Assembly: GCA_904394685.1 (NCBI GenBank)
Contig: CAJFNK010000032.1
Coordinates: 1-34,551, forward strand
Direction: 5' to 3'
DNA: 34,551 nucleotides
Origin: Candidatus Heritagella gallinarum
GTDB taxonomy: Bacteria; Bacillota; Clostridia; Oscillospirales; Acutalibacteraceae
In this document: positions 15,591 to 24,392 of the stretch, one piece after another
How positions within the stretch are numbered: the first letter of the stretch is position 1
Layout: each line of letters starts with the position of its first letter
Translations under genes and position numbers: made by a program
The notes under the pieces: model-generated
The model's input: the letters and a program-made list of their open reading frames with translations, nothing else
Databases searched by the model: none
Told to the model about the DNA's origin: nothing

Positions 15591-15722
15591 GATGGTTCCT
15601 CCTTTTACTTTTTTCCGTGCCAGACGCAGGTTCTTTATTTATTATACCTGAAAAATCAGCAAAATTAAATAAGAATATCCTGTAAATCTCCTGTGGTTTT
15701 ATATGAAAAAGATGACTTTATA

Positions 15723-15754
15723 GAAAGCTCCCGGTTGAAATTCCGGGAGCTTTC
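15723..15754 (-). terminator. Terminator of the GH25 gene
   Basis: GAAAGCTCCCGG pairs with CCGGGAGCTTTC over 12 perfect base pairs around an 8-base loop, directly after the GH25 stop codon. Confidence 0.85.
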
Positions 15755-15756
15755 CT

Positions 15757-16806
15757 TCAAAGTTGAATATAGCTTTTGTCATAATATAGATATCCATATC
15801 CGATGTCAATCCAGTTCGATGGGTCGATGCTCACCATGGTAAATTTGGCTCCCTTATTGAACTGTCCCAAGATTTTCCCGGTTAACGAGGGGGTCTGGCG
15901 GATGTTCACATTGTTACCCATACAGCTTCCAACTCTAAATCTGCTGCGGTTAGGGCCTGAAACGGCGGTGTTTTCCATCCATCCGGTTAGACCGGAGGAG
16001 GTCACCCGTACCTTTGACCAGCCCCATCCGTCATCTGCCAGCAGACACAGTGAATCGTTTTTGTCGGAGGTTCCCACAACTCTGGCAGTAGTATAAGCCG
16101 CCTCATAAAGCTTGGTGTTGTTTTGCGTGCAGATTCCTTCCACAGAGCAGGAGGGCTGAGGCTTGAAACCATTGCAGCCGCATTTCCGGATAATTGCCGG
16201 ATAGTCACGGAAAGCGGTGTCCAAATCTACATTCCCCACGATCCCCTCCACTTTTCCGGTAGAACTTGTCTGCTGCATCCCACAGTTGTAGCTGGGGCCG
16301 TCGGTATAATCCGCCAGCCAGAGGTCATAAGGTTTCAGCCTTTCCATATCCAATCGGTTTCGGATAAAGTCCAGATTGGTGTAGTATCCGGGATACCAGC
16401 CGGCTTTTTTAATTTCTTCGCAGAAAGCGACGATAATATCGGTAATCAGCTTTTTATCCGGCTTGATTCCAAACCGCTCGGCATACTCAATGCTGGCATA
16501 TTCATAGTCACAGTATAGTGGATACGTCACTTTTCCTGCATATTCTTTCATCACTGAAAGAAAAGTTCTGGCTTCTGCCCGTGCTTCTTCTGCGCTGCGT
16601 GCATAGGAGAACCAGTAGGCACCCACATCCATTTTGGCTTCCAGTGCCCCATTTATATGGGTGCGAAATCGCTTGTCCACCTGTGTAGCGAGGCTGCCGA
16701 ATCCGGCACGCAGGATCGCAAATCGAATCCCGCTCTTTTTTGCTTTTATAAAGTCAACCTGGGTGTTAAAGGTACTGAGGTCAACTCCCTTAACATTGAT
16801 GCTCAT
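15757..16806 (-). CDS. GH25 lysozyme with two C-terminal SH3-like domains
   Basis: This 349-residue protein is a family 25 muramidase that cuts the MurNAc-GlcNAc bond of peptidoglycan. The catalytic domain covers about residues 5-205, with KGVDLSTFN (D9), GAYWFSYA and CDYEY (D100, E102). Two bacterial SH3-like wall-binding modules follow: about 224-282 (with GWGWSKV and GWMEN) and 290-349 (with VNIRQTPSLTGKILG). There is no signal peptide, so export would need a holin, lysis or another route, as for phage endolysins. GAAGGAGC lies just before the ATG. A small Xre regulator is encoded 80 bp upstream on the same strand. No phage structural gene is present, so it may be a prophage relic or a domesticated lysin. 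Confidence 0.9.
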   Translation of the reverse strand: MSINVKGVDLSTFNTQVDFIKAKKSGIRFAILRAGFGSLATQVDKRFRTHINGALEAKMDVGAYWFSYARSAEEARAEARTFLSVMKEYAGKVTYPLYCDYEYASIEYAERFGIKPDKKLITDIIVAFCEEIKKAGWYPGYYTNLDFIRNRLDMERLKPYDLWLADYTDGPSYNCGMQQTSSTGKVEGIVGNVDLDTAFRDYPAIIRKCGCNGFKPQPSCSVEGICTQNNTKLYEAAYTTARVVGTSDKNDSLCLLADDGWGWSKVRVTSSGLTGWMENTAVSGPNRSRFRVGSCMGNNVNIRQTPSLTGKILGQFNKGAKFTMVSIDPSNWIDIGYGYLYYDKSYIQL

Positions 16807-16821
16807 GCTCCTTCATCCTTT

Positions 16822-16870
16822 CCAAAATAGAGTGCCCCGTTCTCAGGATATGCTGAGGCTGCTATTTTGG
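16822..16870 (-). promoter_or_regulatory. Nested inverted repeats before the GH25 gene
   Basis: CCAAAATAG (16822-16830) and CTATTTTGG (16862-16870) are perfect 9-bp arms. Inside them CTCAG (16842-16846) and CTGAG (16853-16857) form a second hairpin. The structure ends just before the GH25 ribosome site and could be an operator or an RNA element. Confidence 0.5.
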
Positions 16871-16886
16871 TGACAAAGGTGGAGGT

Positions 16887-17117
16887 TTATGGTTTGAGAA
16901 AAGTCGGGTCATCCGTGCGGCCTGTGAGATAATCAAGCGAAACCTGCAAAACATCCGCAATTCTTACCAGAATCTCCAACTTGGGCTCCCGTGTCATCAA
17001 TTCGTAATTCTGATAGGCTTTTTCTGTGATATCGCAGTAAACTGCCATTTGCCATTGAGTAAATCCCCGCTCTTTTCTACATTGTCTAAGGCGCTGCGCT
17101 AGAACTTCTCTCATCAT
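16887..17117 (-). CDS. Small Xre/Cro-C1-type DNA-binding regulator
   Basis: This 76-residue protein is almost entirely a helix-turn-helix domain of the Cro/C1 type: LRQCRKERGFTQWQMAVYCDI, then KAYQNYELMTREPKLEILVRIADVLQVSLDYLTGR (key motif VSLDYLTGR). I place the start at the ATG at 17117, five bases after AGCAGG; a GTG at 17123 is possible, but it overlaps the ribosome site. Proteins this short often repress their own operon. It lies directly upstream of the GH25 lysozyme on the same strand and may control it, perhaps by the inverted repeat between them. Confidence 0.88.
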   Translation of the reverse strand: MMREVLAQRLRQCRKERGFTQWQMAVYCDITEKAYQNYELMTREPKLEILVRIADVLQVSLDYLTGRTDDPTFLKP

Positions 17118-17275
17118 AATCACCTGCTGTTATTTTGTTTGCTGTATACCAGAATGAAGATATCATTTCATTCCTTTTTGAGATATTTTCTGCCTTTTCC
17201 TTAATAGATTATGATATAATAGATAATCAATTAGAACAATCCCATTCTGATTTTTTGAAGGGAGGCTGGTATTGG

Positions 17276-18151
17276 ATGCGTTTTTTGGGAACCGGTGCGG
17301 CGGAAGGGATTCCCAGTCCGTTTTGTGATTGTGAGGCGTGCCGCTATGCACGGGAAAAAGGTGGGAAAGAGATCCGCCACAGGACAATGTTCCGTCTGGA
17401 CAAAGAAACCTGTATTGATATGGGAGCAGATTTTTTTCAACAGGCATTGGAATATGGGGATTTTGTACCGATCAGGCGGGTGTTTTTTACGCATACGCAT
17501 GAGGATCATTTGGCCTATATGCTGATGAATGTGCGGAATATGGCCCGACTGCGCCGACCTGAACCGCTGGAATTGTATTTGCCCGGAAAAGGCTTTGAAA
17601 TTGCACAATTCTATCGAGAAAATCCGGCAATTTGTAAAGGGTTGGTTCCCCGTTTGGAAGAACAGGGAATGATTGCGTTTCGTAAAATGGAATATTTTAA
17701 GCCATTCTATGCCGGGCAGTACCGATTGCTTCCGCTGCCAGGAAATCATTTTGGAAACATGGGGGAAAACAGTGCCAATTTTCTAATCCGTAACCAAAAA
17801 GGGCAGCAGCTCTATTATGGGCTGGACACAGGATGGTATCTGGACGAAACATTTGCGGCACTGGAATGGGAAACCGCCAGCGAGGGGCTGGATATTCTGG
17901 TGAGCGAGTGTACCTTTGGTCTGACAGAGGGACGTGGGGAGCATCCCGCAGGACATTTGGACGCATATAGCTGTATACGGCTTTTCCGAGAACTTCTCAA
18001 ACGCAGGATTATTACACCGGATACCCGAATTTATCTCACGCATATCAATCATTATACCGTGGGGCACAGTGCCCTTCAGTCCTGGTTTGACCAGCAAGAA
18101 TTTCCCTGTAAGATCACTGTTTGCTGGGACGGTTTTTCGTTTGACTGGTAA
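17276..18151 (+). CDS. PhnP-like metallo-beta-lactamase-fold hydrolase
   Basis: This 291-residue protein has the metallo-beta-lactamase fold of the PhnP/RNase Z-like group. The N-terminus FLGTGAAEGIPSPFCDCEAC includes the CxCxxC metal-binding cluster typical of PhnP, and THTHEDH gives the main dinuclear metal site. Further His ligands are in LPLPGNHFG, LDTGW and THINHYT. PhnP is a cyclic phosphodiesterase of phosphonate breakdown, but no other phn gene is nearby, so the substrate here is uncertain. I chose the ATG at 17276, preceded by AAGGGAGG, over an in-frame ATG 141 bp upstream that adds unrelated hydrophobic sequence. A strong terminator overlaps its stop codon. Confidence 0.85.
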   Translation: MRFLGTGAAEGIPSPFCDCEACRYAREKGGKEIRHRTMFRLDKETCIDMGADFFQQALEYGDFVPIRRVFFTHTHEDHLAYMLMNVRNMARLRRPEPLELYLPGKGFEIAQFYRENPAICKGLVPRLEEQGMIAFRKMEYFKPFYAGQYRLLPLPGNHFGNMGENSANFLIRNQKGQQLYYGLDTGWYLDETFAALEWETASEGLDILVSECTFGLTEGRGEHPAGHLDAYSCIRLFRELLKRRIITPDTRIYLTHINHYTVGHSALQSWFDQQEFPCKITVCWDGFSFDW

Positions 18152-18193
18152 AAAAGCCGGCTGCCAGAAGTAATCTCTGACAGCCGGCTTTTT
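18151..18193. terminator. Bidirectional terminator
   Basis: AAAAAGCCGGCTG pairs with CAGCCGGCTTTTT over 13 bp, with an inner CAGA/TCTG extension. It separates the convergent PhnP-like and RidA genes. Confidence 0.9.
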
Positions 18194-18204
18194 GCGTACT
18201 GATT

Positions 18205-18582
18205 TTACAGAACAGCGATAGCTTCGATTTCCACCAGCGCATCTTTGGGCAGCGCAGCAGCCTGAAAAGCGGCACGGGCGGGATAAGGTTCCTGGAAAAA
18301 TTCGGCATATACCTCGTTCATAGCACCGAAATCAGCGATATCTTTGAGCAGAACCGTGGTTTTTACCACATTGCTCATATCAGCTCCGGCAGCTTCCAGA
18401 ATGTTGCGGATATTGGTGAGGGATTGAGCGGTCTGGGTGCGGATATCCTCCCCGGCAAAAGCGCCCGTAGCGGGATCAATGGGGATCTGTCCGGAAATAT
18501 AAAGGGTGTTTCCAGCACGCACGGCCTGAGAATAGGGGCCGATTGCGGCAGGAGCTTTGTCGGTTTTAATAGTTGTGTTCAT
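18205..18582 (-). CDS. ridA: RidA family enamine/imine deaminase
   Basis: This 125-residue protein is of the RidA/YjgF/TdcF family, trimeric enzymes that hydrolyse reactive 2-aminoacrylate and related imines. Family patterns are [25 protein letters not shown] near the N-terminus (key motif GPYSQA), [17 protein letters not shown] in the middle, and the C-terminal [22 protein letters not shown] (key Arg in PARAAFQ). I chose the ATG at 18582, preceded by AAAGGAACC, which gives the normal family length; a longer in-frame option adds 37 unrelated residues. It lies 120 bp after a lipoprotein gene on the same strand and probably has its own promoter. Confidence 0.94.
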   Translation of the reverse strand: MNTTIKTDKAPAAIGPYSQAVRAGNTLYISGQIPIDPATGAFAGEDIRTQTAQSLTNIRNILEAAGADMSNVVKTTVLLKDIADFGAMNEVYAEFFQEPYPARAAFQAAALPKDALVEIEAIAVL

Positions 18583-18625
18583 AGTGCAGGTTCCTTTCTT
18601 TCTTTTGTTGGGAATTATTTTTGAA

Positions 18626-18647
18626 GGCAGGCTGTAAACCAGCTGCC
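18626..18647 (-). terminator. Weak hairpin after the RCC1-like lipoprotein gene
   Basis: GGCA-g-GCTG and CAGC-TGCC arms form a short stem between the lipoprotein stop and RidA. On the minus strand it is followed only by TTCAAAAATAATT, so termination may be partial. Confidence 0.35.
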
Positions 18648-18702
18648 AAACAAACACAGGGGGAGAAAAGTGCAGGCTACAGGCTGAAGTCACTCAGCGA
18701 TA

Positions 18703-20079
18703 TCAATCCTCGTCTGGGGATGTAAGCCTACCGCAATAAACCACTTCGCCGTTTGAGCGCAGTCCAGCAGTATAGGTAGGGCCTGCAACGATAGAAATAA
18801 TATCCGTCCATTCGGATACATCACATTTTCCATAGGAGTTATCGCCGGTGGCTACCACGGTACCATCAATTTTCAGGCCGACAAAGTGGTTTTGGGAATA
18901 ATCGATGGCAATAATATTTTCCCAGCTGTCAATGGGTTTCAGTATGGAACCCAAATCCGAATCCTCCTTATCCTGATAAGCATAAACCACACTGCCATCA
19001 TTCTTAATACCAAAGAAACAATCACTTCTTCCACCTATAAATTGCTGAATATCTGTCCATTCGGATGTGGAGATTACATACCAATCAAGATAATGACCGG
19101 CAAATCGAACAGTATGGTCATTTCCTATACCAATTAACGAATCTGGCCATGTCGTATAGATATCATTGATGTTTGTCCAGTTTTCAATGGATTCCTTAAA
19201 GTCGGTTAATTCCTTCCGCCATTCTTCGTCCATATTCGTTCTGTTAGAAAAATCATATGGGAGTTTCACAGTCCCATTTTCAAGCAATACATGATAGCGT
19301 AAATCAGTGGGCAATACAAAAATTTTCTTGATTTCAGGCAATGCTTTTGTACGTTTTGCGTCATCAAACTTTTCAAAGTCGGCATCAAACAAGGCTTTTC
19401 CATCTCTGGTAACAGCAAATTGAAGCAAGTTGGTGTCAAACATTTGAATATTAGACCAGGAAAGGGCAGAAATTTCTTCCTCTGATTCATATGGAAATAA
19501 CAATTCTCCTTTTTTGGATAATCCTACCATCCCATAAATAGCGTCAAGTCTGGATATACGATAGGGATATAGCCGTTCTACATCTGTCCAGTTTTCAACT
19601 TTTTTAAGTGATTCGCTATAAAGTTCACCGGTAATGGAAACCGTTCCATCGGATAAAAGGCCAAATGTGGCACATCCATCATGTTGGAGCGCCAGCTGCT
19701 TTACATCGCTCCAGGTATCCATTTCTGAAGAAACCCCATCCAGAAATCCTTCTGACGCAACGGTTCCGTCCGGACGGATAAAAGCAAAACCGAATTGGTT
19801 TCCAATTCCGTAAAATGCCGAGTTAGACCCTGTACAGGTTTTATCCCATCTTGGCTGAAACTGGTTGGGGTTGGGCAGAACTTCCTGCACCTGTGAAACT
19901 ACCTTGTCTGCCTGTGACTGAAGGGCTTCTGTCTGCTTTTCGACTTCATCCTCAATGGCTCCCAGCTGTTTATGGATTTCGTCCTGCGCTTCTTGGGGAA
20001 GCAGGCTGCATCCACCGGCAGCCAGAGAAAGTGTTAGTGGGATAATCGCCAATGCCTGAAATAGTTTTTTGTGTTTCAT
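18703..20079 (-). CDS. Lipoprotein with RCC1-like repeats, function unknown
   Basis: This 458-residue protein starts with a signal peptide ending in LAAGGC, so Cys24 is a likely lipid anchor, although the -3 residue is Ala. Residues 30-68 form a coiled-coil-like stretch (AIEDEVEKQTEALQ). The rest contains repeated units such as SDGTVSITG, NDGSVVYAY, IDGTVVATGDNSYGKCDVSEW and SNGEVVYCG, each followed by a W-T/S-D/N-I turn. These match RCC1-type beta-propeller blades. In outer-surface bacterial proteins such propellers usually bind other proteins; no enzyme motif is seen. AGGAGATGACAGAAC precedes the ATG. A perfect consensus promoter drives it. Confidence 0.8.
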   Translation of the reverse strand: MKHKKLFQALAIIPLTLSLAAGGCSLLPQEAQDEIHKQLGAIEDEVEKQTEALQSQADKVVSQVQEVLPNPNQFQPRWDKTCTGSNSAFYGIGNQFGFAFIRPDGTVASEGFLDGVSSEMDTWSDVKQLALQHDGCATFGLLSDGTVSITGELYSESLKKVENWTDVERLYPYRISRLDAIYGMVGLSKKGELLFPYESEEEISALSWSNIQMFDTNLLQFAVTRDGKALFDADFEKFDDAKRTKALPEIKKIFVLPTDLRYHVLLENGTVKLPYDFSNRTNMDEEWRKELTDFKESIENWTNINDIYTTWPDSLIGIGNDHTVRFAGHYLDWYVISTSEWTDIQQFIGGRSDCFFGIKNDGSVVYAYQDKEDSDLGSILKPIDSWENIIAIDYSQNHFVGLKIDGTVVATGDNSYGKCDVSEWTDIISIVAGPTYTAGLRSNGEVVYCGRLTSPDED

Positions 20080-20146
20080 GTTCTGTCATCTCCTCAATTT
20101 ATTTTCTCTGCTCAAAGCCGCAAAAGAACAGAGAATATTCATTTTT

Positions 20147-20175
20147 ATTATAATCCTTTCATAATTGTGTGTCAA
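20147..20175 (-). promoter_or_regulatory. Perfect consensus promoter of the RCC1-like lipoprotein gene
   Basis: On the minus strand TTGACA (20170-20175) and TATAAT (20147-20152) are separated by exactly 17 bp, a full sigma-A consensus. The leader is about 60 nt. Confidence 0.9.
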
Positions 20176-20304
20176 TTTAGATGTCTGGTTCAGTGAAGGA
20201 AAATGGGCTGGTAGAAAAAATCCAGATACAATTCATCATTTTGCCGGGGAATCTACAGGGAAACGGGTGGTTTTTGAGGAAAAGCTGGAATCGTGCGGGA
20301 AGGT

Positions 20305-20333
20305 TTGTTTCCCAATGAAAAACATGGTATAAT
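20305..20333 (+). promoter_or_regulatory. Promoter of the second ABC-F gene
   Basis: TTGTTT (20305-20310) and TATAAT (20328-20333) are separated by 17 bp. The 302-bp gap 20080-20381 holds this and the opposite-facing promoter; no other element is seen. Confidence 0.65.
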
Positions 20334-20381
20334 CAGGAAAACATATATTACAGAATGCAATGACCGGGAGGTATTTTACGG

Positions 20382-21977
20382 ATGATTACAGTTTCGGATG
20401 TGGGTTTGAATTTTAGCGGACAAAACCTGTTTTCCCATGTAAATTTGCTGTTCCAGCCAGGAAACTGCTATGGCGTGATCGGCGCTAACGGCGCAGGAAA
20501 ATCGACGTTTTTAAAAATCCTGTCAGGAGAATTGGAACCCAGCAAGGGCGAGGTGGTGATCGACGCACAGAGCCGCATGTCGGTGCTGAAGCAGGATCAC
20601 TTTGCTTATGAGGAATTTACCGTTTTTGAAACGATTTTACAGGGGAACCCCAGATTGTATGAGGTCTTAAAAGAAAAAGATGCTCTTTATGCAAAAGAGG
20701 ATTTTTCCGAGGAAGACGGCAACCGTGCCGCTGAATTGGAAGCCGAGTTTGCGGAGCTGAACGGCTGGGAGGCCGAAACCGAGGCCGGTAAACTGATGCA
20801 GGGGCTGGGGCTCGATAACATGATGCTTTATAACCAGATGAGTACCCTCACCCAAAGCGAAAAAGTGAAAGTGTTGCTGGCCAGAGCGCTGTTTGGCCAG
20901 CCTGACATTATCCTGTTGGACGAACCGACAAACGGTCTGGATATCCATTCCATTACCTGGCTGGAGGGCTTTTTGATGGACTATGAGGGCATCATCATCG
21001 TGGTGTCCCATGACCGTTATTTCCTTAATAATGTCTGTACCCATATCGTGGATATCGACTACACCAAGATTAAAATGTATGTGGGCAACTATGACTTCTG
21101 GTATGAATCTAGCCAGCTGATTCAGCGGATGATGCGTGACCAGAACCGCAAGGCCGAGGAGAAAATCAAAGAGCTGCAAGCCTTTATTCAGCGTTTCTCC
21201 GCTAATAAATCAAAGTCCCGTCAGGCAACATCCCGTAAAAAGCTGCTCGACAAGATTACGGTCGAGGAAATGCCGGCTTCTTCCCGGCGCTATCCGTATG
21301 TGGGATTTACGATGGATCGGGAGCCGGGTAAGGAGATCCTGACAGTGGAAGGCCTGACTAAGACCGTGGACGGCGTGAAGGTGTTAGACAATGTTTCGTT
21401 CCGGGTGAATAAGGGCGATAAAATTGCCTTTGTGGCAGATAACGAGTTTGCTGTTCCCACGTTGTTCAAAATCCTGATGGAAGAAATGGAGCCGGACGCC
21501 GGTTCCTTCAAATGGGGCGTGTCTACCAGCCAGTCCTATTTCCCGCAGGATAATTCCGAGTACTTTAATGGCCACGAGGAATCGATCATCAAGTGGCTGG
21601 AGCAGTATTCCAAAGACACCACCGAAACGTATCTGCGGGGATTTTTGGGGAAAATGCTGTTCTCCGGCGAGGATGTGTATAAGCCGGTGAATGTGCTGTC
21701 TGGTGGTGAAAAGGTGCGTTGTATGCTTTCCCGCATGATGATGTTTGGCAGCAATGTGCTGCTGCTGGATCAGCCCACTAACCATCTGGATCTGGAATCT
21801 ATCACAGCGGTGAACAACGGCTTGATCGACTTTAAGGGAATCGTCCTCTTTGCCACCCACGACCATGAGTTTGCCCAGACGGTTGCCAACCGTATTATCG
21901 AAATCCAGCCCGAAGGCGGTGTGTTTGACCGCATGGCCACCTTTGATGAGTATCTGGAGATGCGTGGCAAGGTGTAA
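20382..21977 (+). CDS. ABC-F ATPase of the YkpA/YbiT group
   Basis: This 531-residue protein is a soluble twin-ATPase ABC-F protein. NBD1 has a normal Walker A GANGAGKS (34-41) and LLLDEPTNGLD, but its signature reads LTQSEK (156-161) in place of LSGGEK. The interdomain linker contains RFSANKSKSRQATSRKK, typical of this group. NBD2 has FVADNEFAVPTLFK where Walker A should be, lacking the GKS/T, and LLLDQPTNHLD with Gln in place of the catalytic Glu, while its signature LSGGEK is intact. The degenerate NBD2 Walker A is also known in Bacillus YkpA. The role is translation-linked but not settled; this is not a typical drug-resistance type. GGGAGG precedes the ATG. Confidence 0.88.
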   Translation: MITVSDVGLNFSGQNLFSHVNLLFQPGNCYGVIGANGAGKSTFLKILSGELEPSKGEVVIDAQSRMSVLKQDHFAYEEFTVFETILQGNPRLYEVLKEKDALYAKEDFSEEDGNRAAELEAEFAELNGWEAETEAGKLMQGLGLDNMMLYNQMSTLTQSEKVKVLLARALFGQPDIILLDEPTNGLDIHSITWLEGFLMDYEGIIIVVSHDRYFLNNVCTHIVDIDYTKIKMYVGNYDFWYESSQLIQRMMRDQNRKAEEKIKELQAFIQRFSANKSKSRQATSRKKLLDKITVEEMPASSRRYPYVGFTMDREPGKEILTVEGLTKTVDGVKVLDNVSFRVNKGDKIAFVADNEFAVPTLFKILMEEMEPDAGSFKWGVSTSQSYFPQDNSEYFNGHEESIIKWLEQYSKDTTETYLRGFLGKMLFSGEDVYKPVNVLSGGEKVRCMLSRMMMFGSNVLLLDQPTNHLDLESITAVNNGLIDFKGIVLFATHDHEFAQTVANRIIEIQPEGGVFDRMATFDEYLEMRGKV

Positions 21978-21992
21978 CCAAGGAGGAACTAC

Positions 21993-22979
21993 ATGCTGTG
22001 CGAGGAGTTAATGGAGCGGCTTCGCCCCATCACAGAGGAAGAACATCAGATTCTTCACGGAAATGAAATTGATAGAAAACGCTATACCAGCAGCCGGGAC
22101 TTTACAATCGACAGCCGCCGCTTGCTCGAAAAGGGAAAGCTTATGGATATCCGTACCCATACCCGGTTTGTCCATTTTCCCAGACACCGCCATAACTATG
22201 TGGAGGCCATTTATATGTGCAGTGGTACGACTACCCATATTCTGGGGTCGACTGCTCCTGGACAAACTGTGGTGCTGGAAGAAGGCGATCTGCTGTTTCT
22301 CAACCAGCACTCGGTTCATGAGATTCTCCCAGCAAGTGAAAATGATGTTGCGGTAAACTTTCTGATGCTGCCGGAGTTTTTTGACGAGGCGTTTTCCATG
22401 ATTGAAAAAGACAGCGTGATTGGTCGGTTTCTGGTAAGCACATTGTGCCAAGATGAAAACGAGGGTGAGTATCTCCATTTTTGTCTGGCAGGCTTTTTGC
22501 CGGTACAAAACCTGATCGAGAATATGATCTGGGCGCAGCTCTTTCATCAGGATAACCGTGGAAAGCTGAATCAGTATACCATGGGGGTGCTGATGCTCCA
22601 GCTTATGGGGCTTTCCGACCGGCTGGAAGGAGACACACCCGACCAATATGAAAACAAGCTGGTTCTCACAGCGCTGCGCTATATCGAGACTCACTATCGG
22701 GAAGCAACGCTCACCGAACTGAGCGGAATACTCAATCAGCCAGATTACGCTGTCAGCCGTTTGCTCAAAGCGGCAACAGGACAGACCTTTAAGGAACTTT
22801 TACAGCAGAAGCGTTTACAAAAAGCCATGGCGCTTCTTTTACAAACCAAGCTTTCCGTTTCAGATGTTATTGCTGCGGTGGGATATGACAATACCAGCTA
22901 TTTTTATCGGATTTTTCGTCAACATACAGGCGTAAGTCCAAAAGAATATCGCTGCGATTTGAAAGAGAATCAGATTTGA
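21993..22979 (+). CDS. AraC-family regulator with cupin sensor domain
   Basis: This 328-residue protein has an N-terminal cupin-like sensor domain (about 55-160, with FPRHRHNYVEAIYMCSG and the LEEGDLLFLNQHSVHEI turn) and a C-terminal pair of AraC helix-turn-helix motifs (about 225-325, with LKAATGQTFKELLQQKRL and VGYDNTSYFYRIFRQHTGVSPKEYR, key motif GVSPKEYR). AAGGAGGAACTAC precedes the ATG, 15 bp after the ABC-F stop codon, so it may be read through from that gene. A terminator separates it from rhaA. The rhamnose genes that follow on the same strand make a rhamnose-responsive role (RhaS/RhaR type) likely but unproven. Confidence 0.9.
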   Translation: MLCEELMERLRPITEEEHQILHGNEIDRKRYTSSRDFTIDSRRLLEKGKLMDIRTHTRFVHFPRHRHNYVEAIYMCSGTTTHILGSTAPGQTVVLEEGDLLFLNQHSVHEILPASENDVAVNFLMLPEFFDEAFSMIEKDSVIGRFLVSTLCQDENEGEYLHFCLAGFLPVQNLIENMIWAQLFHQDNRGKLNQYTMGVLMLQLMGLSDRLEGDTPDQYENKLVLTALRYIETHYREATLTELSGILNQPDYAVSRLLKAATGQTFKELLQQKRLQKAMALLLQTKLSVSDVIAAVGYDNTSYFYRIFRQHTGVSPKEYRCDLKENQI

Positions 22980-22987
22980 TGCAAATA

Positions 22988-23025
22988 AGGACGTAGTCTT
23001 TATTTAGACTGCGTCCTATTTTTTT
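22988..23025 (+). terminator. Terminator of the AraC gene
   Basis: AGGACGTAGTCT pairs with AGACTGCGTCCT over 12 bp with one G-T pair, followed by a seven-T run. Confidence 0.9.
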
Positions 23026-23122
23026 GCTTTTTTCTGCGGTATGATGAATACTGAATAGAGAATTTTTGCCGAAAAAGGCTTGACAGAAGAAAATAAGAAT
23101 TCTATTGTAAGGAGGAACGATC

Positions 23123-24364
23123 ATGACCCGTTATGAATCTGCTCAAAAACAATATGCTTCTATTGGTGTGGATACGGAGTCTGCTATGCAGGCTTTGTCC
23201 AACTTAAAAATATCCATTCACTGCTGGCAGGGTGACGATGTGACTGGCTTTGAAGGGGCGGGCGACGCTTCCGGCGGCATTGCTTCAACCGGCAATTATC
23301 CCGGAAAGGCTCGTACCCCGCAGGAGTTGATGGCCGATCTGGATGAGGCGCTGCGCCATATCCCCGGAAAGCATCGCTTGAACCTGCATGCCAGCTATGC
23401 GATCACGGAGGAACCGGTGGAGCGCAATCAGCTGGAACCCCGCCATTTTGAGGCGTGGGTGCGCTATGCCAAAGAGCGAGGGATGGGGCTGGATTTTAAC
23501 CCCACTCTGTTTTCACACCCGATGGCTGCCGATAACTTGACGCTCTCTCATCCTGATGAAAAAGTGCGCCGTTTCTGGATTGACCACTGCATCGCCTGCC
23601 GCCGAATTGCGGAGTATTTTGGCAAGGAACTTGGAACCCCCAGCCTGTGCAATATCTGGATTCCGGATGGATATAAGGATGTTCCTGCCGACCGCCTTTC
23701 TCCCCGCCGCAGGCTCAAGGAGTCGCTGGATGAAATTTATTCTGTAAAGCTCGACCCGAATTATATTCTAGATTCGGTGGAGTCCAAAGTCTTTGGTATC
23801 GGTGTGGAAGCGTTCACCGTAGGCTCCCATGAGTTTTATATGAACTACGCCGCTCAAAACGGGGTGTTGTGCCTTTTGGATAACGGCCATTTCCATCCCA
23901 CAGAGAATGTGGCGGACAAAATCCCCTCTATGCTGTTGTTTGCAGACAAGGTTGCACTGCATGTGACCCGCCCCATGCGATGGGACAGCGACCATGTGGT
24001 TTCCTATAACGATGACCTGAAAGAGATTGCAGCTGAAATCGTGCGGTGCAATGCGATGGACCGGGTATTGATCGGGCTGGACTTCTTTGACGCCAGCATC
24101 AATCGTGTGGCCGCTTGGGTGATCGGTGTCCGCAATATGCAGAAAGCCCTGCTGGCCGCTTTGCTCACTCCTTGGGAGAAGCTCCGTGCCATGCAGGAGG
24201 AGGGCAACTTTACCGGCCTGCTGGCTTGGGAGGAAGAAATGAAGCTCTGCCCGGTGGGGGATGTGTGGAACGAATTCTGTCGCCGCAACGAAGTGGCAGA
24301 AGGGATGGACTGGCTGCGGGAAGTGCGGCAATACGAAGAAAAAATTCTGCCGGAGCGCAGATAA
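23123..24364 (+). CDS. rhaA: L-rhamnose isomerase
   Basis: This 413-residue protein is an L-rhamnose isomerase, which converts L-rhamnose to L-rhamnulose in the cytoplasm with Mn. Family patterns are [15 protein letters not shown] and [13 protein letters not shown] near the N-terminus (key motif HCWQGDD), [39 protein letters not shown] and [14 protein letters not shown] with the metal ligands expected of the family. Length matches E. coli RhaA (about 419). GTAAGGAGGAACGATC precedes the ATG. rhaD follows 28 bp downstream on the same strand, so the two probably form an operon. The upstream AraC gene is the likely regulator. Confidence 0.96.
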   Translation: MTRYESAQKQYASIGVDTESAMQALSNLKISIHCWQGDDVTGFEGAGDASGGIASTGNYPGKARTPQELMADLDEALRHIPGKHRLNLHASYAITEEPVERNQLEPRHFEAWVRYAKERGMGLDFNPTLFSHPMAADNLTLSHPDEKVRRFWIDHCIACRRIAEYFGKELGTPSLCNIWIPDGYKDVPADRLSPRRRLKESLDEIYSVKLDPNYILDSVESKVFGIGVEAFTVGSHEFYMNYAAQNGVLCLLDNGHFHPTENVADKIPSMLLFADKVALHVTRPMRWDSDHVVSYNDDLKEIAAEIVRCNAMDRVLIGLDFFDASINRVAAWVIGVRNMQKALLAALLTPWEKLRAMQEEGNFTGLLAWEEEMKLCPVGDVWNEFCRRNEVAEGMDWLREVRQYEEKILPERR

Positions 24365-24392
24365 AGACTTGACTGGAAAGGAATCCGAAATC

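Noticed and set aside
17135-17275. Upstream extension of the PhnP-like gene by 47 codons
   Set aside because: The added residues are unrelated to the family, and AAGGGAGG precedes the internal ATG at 17276.
23080-23108. TTGACA-N17-TATTGT as a rhaA promoter
   Set aside because: The start would fall near 23115, within the rhaA ribosome site, so the transcript would lack it. The true promoter is not resolved.
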